In this document: piece after piece, positions 24,113-35,970 of the stretch | Layout of the letters: each line of letters starts with the position of its first letter | Position numbering within the stretch: the stretch's first letter is position 1 | Assembly: GCA_000727475.1 (NCBI GenBank) | Contig: KL647297.1 | Span: forward strand, 206,266 to 270,265 | DNA length: 64,000 bases | From: Sarcocystis neurona | Lineage: Eukaryota > Apicomplexa > Conoidasida > Eucoccidiorida > Sarcocystidae | Reading direction: 5' to 3' | Position numbers and translations under genes: made by a program | The notes under the pieces: generated by a model | What the model was told of the DNA's origin: nothing | What the model saw: the letters and a program-made list of their open reading frames with translations, nothing else | Databases searched by the model: none

Positions 24113-24358
24113 ATGAGTGGCTTCAGAAAGATATGCGCACTCAGGCGGATGAATGAAGAAGTCGACAGAAAGCAACCCAAATACATGTACGGCACAGCTC
24201 CGTGCAGAGGCCCTCTTGGAGGGTTGTACCTGCTTGGCGGGGGGCAACAAAAAACTCAACGAGCAAGCTTCCTGGCATGCGCTTATGATTTCCTCATGGC
24301 CACATCACCCGCAGTCGAGCGTACTGAGTGGTTTGAAACGCGGACGCTGAGGATGTAA
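24113..24358 (+). CDS. Small plus-strand open frame, unrecognised
   Basis: An ATG-started 81-codon frame begins MSGFRKICALRRMNEEVDRK and contains PLGGLYLLGGGQQK. It has no signal peptide, repeats or recognised motif, and no supporting splice signals. It could be chance. Confidence 0.15.
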   Translation: MSGFRKICALRRMNEEVDRKQPKYMYGTAPCRGPLGGLYLLGGGQQKTQRASFLACAYDFLMATSPAVERTEWFETRTLRM

Positions 24359-24458
24359 GAGTCTAGAGCTAAAGAGGAACTACGCTTCCGGTGAAGACGG
24401 GATCCTTGTAGGTGAGTGAAAATGGAATTTCACAAGTAGTGCGGTAGGCACTGAATTA

Positions 24459-24584
24459 GCTGTGGAGATCAGGTGGACTCGTGGAATAGAACCGCCAGTC
24501 ATGCGAGGGTAGCGGAGCTTGGGAAATCCACTGCACATAACAACCAACATGCATCCAGTAGTCCGCCTCACTCAGAATATCCCC
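24459..24584 (-). CDS. Candidate third exon of the same upstream unit
   Basis: After a pyrimidine-rich stretch and TTACAG the frame reads GDILSEADYWMHVGCYVQWI followed by PLPSHDWRFYSTSPP. Codon choice and aromatic content look like a folded protein. The donor was not identified; a TAA follows at 24,456. Confidence 0.4.
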
Positions 24585-24696
24585 CTGTAACTCGCGGCCA
24601 TGAATTAAAGAGACAACGGCGTCCAGAGGGGAAACGGAGGGAGGGGGAGAATCTAGCCTCAATGAACTGCTACTCACGCTCGTGGTTGCTTCAGAC

Positions 24697-24816
24697 AGAT
24701 TGTGTACCACAGGTACACAAGCCTTCGTACGAGGCAGATCGGACCGTCCACTGTTTGTTGCGTGTGCCCAAGCGCGGATCCGGCCGGATGTTTAACGCGA
24801 ACTGCCAACCACACGG
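24697..24816 (-). CDS. Candidate second exon of the same upstream unit
   Basis: After AACGACAG the frame reads PCGWQFALNIRPDPRLGTRN and then KQWTVRSASYEGL, 120 nt in phase 0/0 if the GTCTGA donor is used; an upstream GTACCT donor is an alternative. The phase agrees with the candidate first exon. The sequence was not recognised. Confidence 0.35.
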
Positions 24817-25053
24817 CTGTCGTTTGCTTTGTGCGTTGTAGTGGTTTGTGGATGCGCACAGGCCGCAACGCAGTAGCCGAGAAGGCGGTGCATAAAAAGG
24901 CGACTTCATGTAAAAAAAGACCTTCACAGGCAGGATATTATGCTTGGAGTGGTTGAAGGATGGATGTAAACACAAACGTGCACGAGTTCCATTTATCGAA
25001 AAGCATCAGAACTGTGAGCAGCACTCAGAGTCCACCAGGAGAAATGTACAAAC

Positions 25054-25131
25054 CTGGTTCCCGTTACGCAGTCTGCGCACACTGCCAGGAAACTCGGTCG
25101 CGGCAAGCGTGCTCGTTGAGGAGGCGGACAT
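25054..25131 (-). CDS. Candidate first exon on the minus strand upstream of the phospholipase
   Basis: An ATG at 25,131 opens MSASSTSTLAATEFPGSVRR LRNGNQ (26 codons) up to a GTTTGT donor, phase 0. Composition is coding-like. It may be the 5' end of the phospholipase gene or of a small separate gene. Confidence 0.35.
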
Positions 25132-26274
25132 CGCGCATAGAAAAAGAGGACGCTGTGGCGGTATAGGGAGGCGAATAGGTAACTCTGACACTGAGGTTGA
25201 AGCATGGGTGTACGAGAAAGAGTACAGACGCACAGGAAGGATCTGGTAAAATACAGAAGAGCGGAGGAGAAGGCGAAGGATACTAACTCCGTGGGAAAAA
25301 GGAAGAAACAAACGCAAGAGCACCTCTGCGGCAAATATGAAAGTTCGCGTGTAGACGGCAGAGCTACTACCGCAGCACAACTCCGGTTCCACCACTGTGT
25401 GCCGCTGCCAGCGAGTAGCTAGCCACGTGGAGGGCGCGGACGTACATACGCGTTAACACTCCTGGTGGTTTAAAACGCACGTCTCTTATCTCTGCCGGTC
25501 CTGGTGGCACCAGCGGAGAGCGGAACACGGATGGTTGACAACAAAAAACATGAATGGCAGCAACAGTTGGGGAGGAAAGTGTGCATTGCTGTCAGGAGTT
25601 TCGCGATGCTGATGCTGCACATCTCGCTAGGTGAGGATGGGCCCATGAAAACGTAGCATCAGAGACACCGACCTGTCCGCTTGTCGCGCCCTCTTGAGTG
25701 GACCCGTCTTCCGGTTTCTTCCTGGGCAGTGTCTGCTACGTAGAGGCAGCCAACCTTGCAGAGTGTGCTATGCTCATATGTTTACGTATCTATGCACAGA
25801 GAGGTAGTAGACATCGGAAACATCTTTACAGTTGAGCCGCCGTATGCTGCCGCGACAAGTATGCATGTTAATACGAATGGCTACGGATACGCAGACACCG
25901 ATAGAGAGGCGGATAGTTGGAACTGTAAATAATTGTGTATACTAAGACAGGTGCATAGATCTGGAGAGAGATATGTGAATCGACAACTATCCAGCATGAA
26001 CAAATACTCCCAGGCCGGTAAAACAAACAGGGGTCCAAGGTCCAATTCTGTGCCTGGAACTTTGCTTCGCCCTCCACCTCCCCCGTAGATCTACAGGCGA
26101 TCATGTTGGTGGGCCTTATCCTCATGCAAGATACACTGGTGCAAATGGAAACAAAGTGCCACAGACGTAGAATGCCCTCAAGAGACACTTACTGGATTAA
26201 GACGGCGTAGGAAGACGTCTTTGTGTACCAGTGCCAACCTGTCTGCATCTCTCTTATCTACTGCGAGCAAGCAT

Positions 26275-27127
26275 GAAATGGGCGCTGTTGATTATGCTTG
26301 ACTCGAACGGTAAGTTTATGCACGCGCGCACACGTGTGTTACGTGCTTCAAGTTACCATGCAGGGTGAGCAGATCTCCGACTTGGATGAAAAACCAGTTT
26401 TTTGTCTGCGATGTGCGTGCCGGCTCAATGATGCTATTTTTTATGCGCGCCAGGTATTCCCTTTTTGTAAATCGAGTATTTTCAGACACCCTAGTATCAC
26501 TTTTCAGGCAGGTGACACGCCGAATCCCTCATGGCGGACTCCAGCAAAATACGTCGTTGTGGACCTATCGAGGCAAAGACGTATACAGACCTGTATGCGT
26601 ATATTTAGGTTTGTGTACGACTCTACACACACGTGCCATCTAGACCGCTTAGGGCGAGTAATACTTACGGCAGTGTGCTCGGGTATATGTACGTTTTCTT
26701 CCACACGGAACGCATTTTACGCCGTCTGTCACTCCCGAGACATCTCAAACCGCCGAAACTGCTGACGAGGCCGGTAAGACCTTCCTTCAGCAACTACTTG
26801 CTTTCAGCTCAAGCCCGCCTACGGATACTGGACGGTGGGTTTCTTATTACACGTGTATCTGTCAACCTCTCCCCCGCCCATTTCTATATTCTCGCCTTCT
26901 CTAGTGCATGTGCAGTTGACATTGATCAGGCCGCGCATCTGCGGACTTGGAGCACGGCTGATAATGCGAAAATGTGTGCTTTACGCCGCTGTCGTTGGCG
27001 GCAACCGCAGACTTTGACGTTACTGACTGTAGCTTCCAACCAGCATCTACGCAGGTATGAACATACGCCGCGTAAGTATTTTCTAGCTTCTGCAATTAAA
27101 GGCGCACATCTTTCATACTACTGCTAG
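26275..27127 (+). other. Possible secreted-protein gene start, unresolved
   Basis: ATG at 26,275 opens MKWALLIMLDSN followed directly by GTAAGT, a layout typical of a signal-peptide first exon. Further plus-strand open stretches follow a CAG at about 26,363 (EQISDLDEKPVFCLRCACRL, Cys-containing) and a TTTTCAG near 26,509. No domain was recognised and the frames were not joined. Confidence 0.2.
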
Positions 27128-27129
27128 AT

Positions 27130-30100
27130 TCACTGCTGCTGACCAAACAACTTCTCAACAGCTACGAAGTATGTCGAGTCGTTCACTTGCAGAGACGTCT
27201 TGAAAGATTTCGTGCGAAACATTACCCGCGCCACAGTTTATATTTTGCAGACGTTCAGCCATCGCTGAGAGTGCATCGAACGCGACGCTGCGTCGCGCTG
27301 TGTGCACAAATACGGAGTCGTGCATTTGTGCGTACATGTGTCTAGATATGCAGATAGACAGAGAGACTACACAACTGTATATCAATAGGTCTGGTTTGCA
27401 CATTTGTGAAACGTATGGCGTGCGTCAATTCGATACGTGTATAAGCCTCTGGATCTAGACTTGATCTTCACGTGTGTCTCAGTATCTTCTGCAGCTTTGT
27501 AGGTCTTCCCAGTGGGGGAATAATGGCGGTAGGTGCAGTGCGGGTAAGCGGATTCACTTACACCCCAGAAAGTACCAGCGTACAGTAATTGTTCTTCTTG
27601 TAGCTATGTTGCGCTGAGAGGAACCAATATCAAGCAAATGCTCATGCGTGCGCTGCAGACATGATGTTTTCAGTCATCCTCGTGGCCATTCGCTCGTGCA
27701 CGTCACAAGTTTTTAGTGCACACTCGTACTGAAACCCTGTTGCCCAGCTCGCTTAGTGCACAAGCAAGAAATTCGACACATCTACTTCCACGTGCATTCT
27801 CATCGTCGAATAGGACAGCGTTCATTCTCTTGTGACCGACGTTGTAAACGTACGCTGAGGTGCCTTTGTGCATGGTAATGTTAGTACACATATGTTTACT
27901 GCATTCCCTCGAGAATTAGACAGCACACATTTACTGAAAGTACGAGCTTATCCAATGTGATGCTTCGTCTGCCCATCCACGAGTTTGTGCGTGTTCGAGT
28001 TTTAACGTGTGTAAGCTTTGCAATATCCGGCGTTTCAGTAACCCATCTGCCGCTACGACGGCAGTAGAACGAAGAACTGGGACCTGCACCACTGCGGCTC
28101 CTACGTCGCACACGTAAACTCCAAAGAATGAAAAGACTCGACTTCCCAAAGGCAAATTTCCATCAGTTCTTTGCATCCCCTATGTGTCAAGGTTACACAA
28201 CCTAGGCCTACGCAGCAAGGATATCTACACACAAAAGCAGACAATTTTCACACACAGAGGAGAGCTTACTGAAGGTAGACCTACACACTAACTTAGGCTT
28301 GTGCATATCACGCACACACGTTCTTTCTGTTGTTGCCGTGTAATCAGTAGACGGCTCTCCCTTGCTGCTTGTTGTATCATATAGAGAAATACCCAAGCCA
28401 GTACACGAGAGTGAACGTTACGACACGGCGTCATTAAGTGCTTAAGCCTGTACATTAGTGTATAAAAAAGTGCAGCCTTTCTTCTGAATAGAACACAGAG
28501 CCCAGCCCTGCACATGGCCACGCAGTAGTATGTATGTACCTATGTGCGTAGGCGTGTCTGTATATCAATACAAGAGAGACAACTTCCGTCAATGTTTCAG
28601 ACTAAATTAAGTGGAGCACGTCTGCACAGATTTACATTTCGCAGGTGCTACTACTTTTATCTGGGTACTTCCCTCGAAAAGTGGTACTGCAGTTGACTTG
28701 CTTTGAGAATTATCCACCTTCCTTGATATTGTTCCGGTCAAACCCTGACTCTGCGCAGCCTCTACTGGTTTTCAGTGAGTGTGGAATCTGCTGCGAAACC
28801 CTAGAGGTACCCTCACGCAGGGGCACCAGTGTGTAGTATAGGTCACATTTTAATCCTCTACAAGTGCAAATTCTGCACTTTCATGTTTCCTGGCTTTATG
28901 GAGAGACAACGTCACGCTTCACAGACCAGTCGAACGGAGGATGCAAGCAACAGTTGTGAAGAGAGTCCAAGAGTGCCTGCAAACACCCATCACTTGTAGC
29001 TCTGAATGGTCCTAATCTCTGCCGCAGCACAGTGCAGTAAACCTTTCCGCCTTTGTGCACACCCCGGCATTGCGTGAATGTGTCCGCACGTGCGTACGTT
29101 TATACGGATTCATGCTCATGCACCCACGGGGGAAGGGTTGGTAAGCTGAGTACGCCTACACCTTGTGCGACTGCATGCCATCAGGCGTACGCATGTACAG
29201 TCGAGGACGCACAGTTACGCAAAGACTTTGCGACTCGATGCATGAACCTGTTTTGTGCAGTCGTTTCTACGCTGTAGAGCTGAAACTTTTCCAGGACCAT
29301 TATATCGAGCCAATTTTCTGCGGTGTAGTGTGCCGTGTGGGTGTGAGGTTCTGGGCGAGAGCGCTGGGTGAGTGAAGGAGATAAGTGGTGATACAGAGAC
29401 TGTCGTGCGCGGCCGGACAGAGTGATGCTGTGTTGTTGTGCGAATGAAGGAGACGAGGAGCACCATAACTTTTTACTCACGGAAGGTGTGATCGTATATA
29501 CTTAGGCATACATCTACACATGCATTTTTATGGTATATGCGTCTACAGTTGTGTATACGTCGTCTCATGTGTGTACACTCGCGTGTGGAATTACCCACAA
29601 TCGAGAAGCATGCAATATATCACTTTTGCAAGATTATTACACAACGATGGCCGGACCACCTTTCCCCCCCCAGACACTGTCAACGGGTGACGAGATAGCC
29701 TCGTCGCCTTGAATTTGGTATCTCAAGTACTATAGACAGCAATTTTAACACTTTTTTAGGTCCCCATGTTTTTCGGTATATACTCATATATAGAGTCTTG
29801 AGGAGGGCTTATTGATACGCATATACACCGTGGAAAACGGTGCTACGTGCAAAATTCATCACCACTGAAAGACGACGTGGGGTGCAGGGGTGTCAGACCT
29901 CGCCCACTACCGCACAAACACCTTATAGCGCTTTTTTACTACACTACCAGTTCTTTTGTACCCCATCGTGTACGATATAAGGCAACTTGGCATACACGTA
30001 TGGAGTTTAACGAACACGCGTACACAGTTCGTTTCACACGAACACCTACATACATGCCGTACAGCTCGGGGTTTTCCCCTCTGTGCATCTCATATGCAGA

Positions 30101-31920
30101 GTAACTCTGAGATATACACACCGACACATGTCTGCTGCTTCCACCGTCTACTTTTTATCCCACGTTCGGCGGCGTCTTCTCGACCCCTGACCAATGCCTG
30201 GCTGCAACGAGATCACAGTCAAGTTAGTTGTCGAGACACGCACTGTACATTTGTGCACGTGTGTGTACACACTTATGTGCGAATGTATGTACACACTATA
30301 TATACGTGATGAGCCGTGCCGAAACTCTCTTCGCCCCCTTCTCTAGTCGCGCAACATCGTGTGTGTGCTTCACAACCAGTAAGATGCACCCGCCTCCGCC
30401 GCTCTTGCACTCCCCTCGACCTTCTTGGCAGTCCTCGCCTTGTAGCTTATTCTTCCGGTTAGCTCTGCACACTCTAACTCTCCCTTCCTTTCACAGGAAA
30501 CCAGTCCCCCAGTTTCGCCGCGCCCCCCTACTGGGAGCAAAATCGTGCAACTCCACGACAAAACGACGAAAGCCTGTATACTCGGGAGACGCGGAGCCTG
30601 TACGCTTCTTTTGTTTCCTCGGTCAATCATGATTCGAACAACGCACACAACTGAGGTCCACATTACTACTTTACTGTAACTACACGTGCGGCTGGTGGTG
30701 GCACTACACTCCTCGTATGCATAGATATTTAAAGCAGTGCCCCGTTCCTCGTCAAAACTTTCTGCGCAAGTTGCATAACGATACAGGCCAGCTGTAAGAT
30801 CTATGATAGAGCCACGCACCACTAAATTTCAAGCATGCCAAAACAGAACTGCTGTATAACAAAAAAACCCCAAAGCGCATAATAGGTTTCCGTGTTCTCC
30901 CTTGGAAAATTCCAGAGGACTCATGTGTTTTGTATGCTAATTATACCTCGTGAAAAAACACTTCGCCTCATGGAAGCATTTTGTATTGCTACGGCTGTTC
31001 ATATGGCTAAGTGACCTTCTACCGCTTGGAATTCTTGCTGCACTTACTTCCACTCTTCCACAGTTGAACGAGATGGGAAATCACGTTCTCAATCTTCTCG
31101 TAGCTTAACATTTCGCAGCGGGAATCTTTATCCAATTTCGCACAGAAAATCGCTCGAATCTTAGTAAAACGTTGTCAACCTCCGTTACGCCCACGTTGTT
31201 AGCCGTTCCGGCAAAAAAAAACTTTCTTCACCTTTTGCAGCTGCTATCTCTCCAATATGCTGTTGCATGTATCAGTTGGTCGTTTCTTCATCCTTGCTCT
31301 GGGCGTCCCTAAATGACGACGTGCAGATCGTCTTCGGCGCAAAAGTTTGTATGAGCAGCGTCTAGCGTCTGGTTTCTCTCTCTCGTGGCTTATCCTCATT
31401 CCCCACATCTCCATCAGATCTCAATCCAGCTTCTACTATTGATTCACCAAATCCGTCTTGTGTGCAAAGTCACGGAATAATATGCGTAGCATTGTACGCC
31501 AGCATTGTTCACGCGGACGCTGATGGAGGACGAAGGACAGAGAAAGGGATACAGAGAGAAGCATTTACTACTGATCCATCTCACTGCCATAGTGATCCAG
31601 TAAAACGTGCGCGTGCGCAGCATCCACCGGGAGACTACACCTTATAAGCGTCGGTTATGCCTCAGCCTCTCTCACGCGGATTCATCGCACGGCAGCCTTA
31701 ACGGATAAATGACGTCTGGCTGTGGTATTGCGCACTTCCAAAAAGTGCTTCATTGAACAGAGTCAGTGATGCTCGATCTTCAAGTGGTAGGGCACATCCC
31801 AACAAAGAACGCGTTGTCACTCTCCGTCCTAGTTAGTTTTGCTATTGAAGCAGACTTTGTAATGTCACCGAAAGCACGTGCATTTCGCGTGCTGGTGCAC
31901 TGAGCCAGCGCAGCCAGTAT
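27130..31920. other. Repeat-poor intergenic stretch, nothing supported
   Basis: Mixed-composition DNA with only short open frames on both strands, no clear splice pairs, no repeats of note and no RNA gene seen. Confidence 0.6.
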
Positions 31921-31926
31921 GAGCAC

Positions 31927-32870
31927 CTACAGCTCCCGTCCGTAGATAAAATGAATTACATGCTCTGCCAGCTGCACCACCTTGCGGTTCACGTGAAGGC
32001 TAAAACAACGGAGTTGGCGATTCCCTAGTTGACGCAAATTTCCGCATGGCGTGAGATGGTGGAATACTGGGCTTTGGTGACAGCCCGATTCGCCGTCATT
32101 CGCGTTTAAATGTGCGACCACCTGCACGTGTGGCAGGGTCACACCCGCAGTTTCAGCGCGGTTTGAATTCCTCTTCGCACCAGTTACTCCTTGCAGGTTT
32201 GAAACGAAGGAGCATCTCTTGTGTGTCGCAAAAATTGAAGGAGAGCGCGTCTGTATCTGCGACTTCAAATAGAGCTCTGAACTGCGCGTGGATCACGTCT
32301 ATGCCCGACGCACTCTGGAGGCTTGTCTTCCGCATTTTCTTATTCTTGCCCAGAGCCACTTTTGTTCAGAGCAGTGCACTGCTGAGATTTCAGCCAGAGA
32401 TACGCATTCCGCGTATCTATTGTAAGGGAACTTCTTCAATCTAATAGATTACCGAAGTTCCCTCACAAATGAGACGTCTCACTGAACTTGAAGTTCTTCA
32501 GTCTTGAACGAACATTCGCTCCGACCCTGCAGGTATTCCCAGAAGGTCTTTGAAGCTTTCCGATGCTTCCAGTGAACAATCTGCTGAATCGAGTGAGTCT
32601 CTCTGCTTTTCGGAGATGCCGTCCTCCACTACGAAAGCTGACTCTCACACCCGCTTCAGCGGTCACCACACCCAGGTAATTCACCGTTACTTCTGATGTG
32701 GGCTGTGGTTTTCTTGACAGGTGGGTGTGTCTTCCTTGCAAGCGGACCTCTGGATGTAACACCTTGACACTGGCGCTTCACGGAGTGCATCCACGGCTGA
32801 GCGAACAGGAGCAGCAGACAGAATTTATTCCACTGCTAACGGCGCCGAGAGATTCAGCACGACGCGCTCC
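31927..32870 (-). pseudogene. Broken coding-like blocks downstream of the secreted protein frame
   Basis: On the same strand below the 425-codon frame, coding-like blocks appear in different frames. They are VVLNLSAPLAVE ending in TAA near 32,834; VRSAVDALREAPVSRCYIQR; SAFVVEDGISEKQRDSLDSA followed by SFKDLLGIPAGSERMFVQD and an in-frame TGA (32,501-32,641); SGIDVIHAQFRALFEVADTD; and, after a frame change too short for an intron (near 32,160), RKVVQLAEHVIHFIYGREL ending at 31,927. Either introns are misplaced or this is the decayed 3' part of the secreted gene. Confidence 0.3.
32397..32468. repeat. Two consecutive hairpins
   Basis: AGATACGC/GCGTATCT (8-bp stem, 5-nt loop, 32,399-32,420) is followed by an imperfect stem of about 23-26 bp centred near 32,443 (GTAAGGGAACTTC arm against GAAGTTCCCTCAC, three to five mismatches). 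They lie inside the broken region of the minus-strand unit. Confidence 0.6.
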
Positions 32871-32910
32871 TTGTGAAGTGCTGCTCACACCTGCGGCGTA
32901 GGGATGGTTG

Positions 32911-34188
32911 TCATTCACCTCCGCTACCGCTCGTAATGCTCTCGGCAGCGAGCACCTCAACAGGAGCTCCGCCTTCACTCTCGCGAGGCAAGCTTCCTAG
33001 CTCACGGTAAGAGCGCCATTCAGAGTCGAGTGTGGGACGTCTTTTTCTTTGCTTGCTTCGCCCACAACACAATGAATCAAGCCACGTCCGCATTCTGGTC
33101 CGCAGGTCCCTACAGGCCCGACAGATGGGCCACACTGAAACTGATGTGTCGGTCGCTGATTCTAGGGTTGTATAAATCATGTCCTCTTCGACATCCGTCA
33201 CTCGTGAGTCTGAACGCTCTACACCCTCTCCTCCACTCTTCATGCTCATCCTACGTTTATGTAAACGAAGGGACGATGTATGTGGAAAAGCACAGCTCCT
33301 CACATTTTGAGGGACTCCTGTCTTCAGTTCAACGTCTTTGACCTGCGCACGCTGCTGCTGCTCCTCGCGGCTTTCGCGCGACCCGACTTGCTGCAGCTCC
33401 CCTGAACTAGTGTGCCCCACACCTGGATTCGTTTGTGGCGATTGCCCCCCCTGCAGCACGATGCTCATGTTTGACTGCTCCATTGCAGTGTTGTCCCAGA
33501 AGCATCCAGACCGGGCAGGGTACACGTGTGTCGTGCGGCTCCTAGAGGGCGACACGTTTTGGTGCTCCTGTCGCCCCTCCTGTGTCACAGGGTCCTGTTC
33601 GTCATGCATCCTTCCCTGCAACTCTTCAGAGGGCACATTCTGCTCATCTGACGTGTTGCGCCTGGGACTCTCTGGACTGCTTGTAACTGTCCAATACAAC
33701 CGCTCCATAGGACTGGAACTAGTCGTCTGCGTTCCACGTCGTACTGTCGTACGACTGACATCATCACCACTGACTCCTCCTCCTCCAGAACCCCAACCCT
33801 CTGCGTCAGCCCGACGTGTAGGTTGAACTGACACCTGGACTGCGCTGCCAAACTGTGCAACTTCTGGCTCCTCTAGGGGTGTCGAGTCCATGTGCCGCGG
33901 AGCTCCGTGTGGTTGCAGGGAGCGGCTGGGGAATTGCGTCGGGAAGGCATGCGGTGGAATATGTGACTTCCGACCTCTTCCAGAGGAAGGCAAGTAAAGG
34001 ACTTGTCGTCCATTCTGGAGCCGTGCCCCCCAGGGTGGGCGAGCACCATGGGAACTCCGGGCTGCAGATGCCGACGCCGCGACCCACGCTGTCGCGGCCG
34101 CTCCTCCATGTGTTTTAGTGAGCAGAATCCACAACAGGACAAAAGGGTACGAGAACCATATCATGCCTGAAATGCCTCCCAGCTCCAT
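32911..34188 (-). CDS. Secreted hypothetical protein with N-terminal signal peptide
   Basis: This is the one long non-repetitive open frame of the island (425 codons). It starts MELGGISGMIWFSYPFVLLW with a hydrophobic core (WFSYPFVLLWILL) typical of a signal peptide or anchor, then a long hydrophilic Ser/Gly/Glu/Arg-rich region. Near the C-terminus is a block with TDTSVSVWPICRACRDL and a basic patch SKQRKRRPTLD. Low hydrophobicity in the middle and the Cys cluster are visible; no enzymatic motif is. The frame ends SITSGSGGE TGA, but GT donors (SG|GTAGCG, GG|GTGAAT) lie just before the stop, so this may be exon 1 of a longer gene. A coccidian rhoptry or dense-granule type protein is conceivable, but nothing here proves it. 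Confidence 0.6.
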   Translation of the reverse strand: MELGGISGMIWFSYPFVLLWILLTKTHGGAAATAWVAASASAARSSHGARPPWGARLQNGRQVLYLPSSGRGRKSHIPPHAFPTQFPSRSLQPHGAPRHMDSTPLEEPEVAQFGSAVQVSVQPTRRADAEGWGSGGGGVSGDDVSRTTVRRGTQTTSSSPMERLYWTVTSSPESPRRNTSDEQNVPSEELQGRMHDEQDPVTQEGRQEHQNVSPSRSRTTHVYPARSGCFWDNTAMEQSNMSIVLQGGQSPQTNPGVGHTSSGELQQVGSRESREEQQQRAQVKDVELKTGVPQNVRSCAFPHTSSLRLHKRRMSMKSGGEGVERSDSRVTDVEEDMIYTTLESATDTSVSVWPICRACRDLRTRMRTWLDSLCCGRSKQRKRRPTLDSEWRSYRELGSLPRESEGGAPVEVLAAESITSGSGGE

Positions 34189-35707
34189 CTTAGAAACACT
34201 GCATGCAGACGTGGAAGGCGGTTTAGGAACAAAGCCCTAAACCAAGTCTGGCAGAAATCTACAATGCACCGTCTAGCACGCTACGCTGGTGGACCCTTTG
34301 TGACACACAGCGAATGAAACTACCGAGCAAGCGTGAGTAAACCGGGCTGGCCGAATCTTTGTCCACAACAAGCTGCCTTTCCACCGCACACTCTGCGAGT
34401 GTATGTTTTCGCGACCCGCGTCAACGGGCACTTTCTCTACACTGCTGCTCGGGGCAACAGATGACGCGGGCCACAACGTCGAGTAAGTACTCATCAATGG
34501 GACAGCGTGCCGTGGTGTCAGGACTCCGTGGTGTGAGACACTTAGATCCTTGACCCCTAAAACCTATCCGCTCCCCTCCTCACTAATGCATCGTACTGTT
34601 AGTTCCAAGTCATTCAGCAGCTGCAGTCAATCTCTTCAGCAAATGACTGTCTAGACGCAGCACTGCACACTTGTGCCATTCGCGTCACTCGGAGGACCAG
34701 TCCAGACCTTTAAAAAGCAGGTTCGAACGGCGATACTCGCAGACAGTACTGCGGGGTGGCCTCTGACCACGGACAAGTGCTACCGTTTCAGAAACTGTGC
34801 ACGAGGATTCAACAACTGTCGTACAGCCTGTACTGGTGTTATTGGATGATAGCGCCACTGGGGACAAGCGAGAGCTTTTGACGCAGGAGGGGGTGCCTTG
34901 CTTCTAAGGATGGTGCTGGGCGTGAAGGCTTTATGTTGCTCTCACTTTGTACGTATAATTGATACGTGCTTATATACACTTACTACGTACACACGCAGAG
35001 CTGCCGGCGAGACCCTCATTTGCAAGTCATGTGCAAAGAAGCAAACCCAACTACGCCACACTGTGTAGTTGAGTGGAAGAGACGACGCAACTCAAAATAT
35101 ACGATGACTGCCGGGAGGAGTGGAGTAAACTGTGATGTTCTGCTGCAGACGGCCGCAACATCCTCAGAAAAATGTGCGCCTCATATAAGCTACAGCAACC
35201 ACGTATCACCACATACCGTAAGATCGACGAAAATAACAATTTCCTCAGTTTAGGAACAGCAGGACAGGTGCGTCGTATTCTGAAGCGTGGACGTGTTATT
35301 TCCTCCTCAGCAACCGCCACAACGAACCAGCGACAGGTGCCGCTCAACGGGTGCCCTGGAGGCACTTCCGTGCCTCAGAAATGCGTCGCAGCCAGCGTCT
35401 CCAACGATGTCCATTGCGCCGGCTCTAAGATTCCCTCTGTAGGTCCTGCTGCGGCCCTTCTACAGATTTTGCGGGTGATTCTGGTGCGGCTTTGCTGCGC
35501 CTGTCTTTTCTACACCTGCTGTAGGTGTGCCTGCCTTTGCCGCCGTCGCGTTTGATGTTTGTCACTTTGTTGCTTCTAGATTTCCTGCAGCTGGCTTTGC
35601 TAGTACTGGTTTTTGTTGCTGCTGCGTCCGCTGCTGCTGAAGCTGCTGCCGCTCACCTTCCTAGTGGCTGCGATGTTGCCTTGCTATGCCTGCTCCTGGA
35701 ACTGCAG

Positions 35708-35873
35708 CCGGCGCTACCGTCGCCGGCATTTAGCTGATGCTGCTGTTGCTGCCGCCCTTTCTGTTGAACACGCACTGCGGGGGAGAGGGGGAGAAAACGT
35801 CACTGCTATGCGGCTGTTACGGTCACTTCGAGACGTACGGCTTCCAGTTAGCGACGCGTACAAAGTGGTGTAG
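35708..35873 (+). CDS. Plus-strand coding-like terminal exon, unrecognised
   Basis: After AACTGCAG the frame reads RRYRRRHLADAAVAAALSVE and NVTAMRLLRSLRDVRLPVSD, ending AYKVV TAG. Composition is coding-like and not repetitive. An upstream open frame at 35,172-35,555 (MCASYKLQQPRITTYRKIDE) might belong to the same gene, but no join was established. Confidence 0.35.
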
Positions 35874-35970
35874 TACTTCCCCCGAGTTACGGCGACCACT
35901 GCTACTGTGGTCACATTGCAGTGGATAACCATCCGCTGTGTGCTAACACTCGGAACTCATAGTACGGAAA

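Noticed and set aside
26275..27127. Surface antigen (SAG-type) gene
   Set aside because: A signal-peptide-like first exon and Cys residues are present, but the conserved SAG motifs and a workable exon chain were not found.
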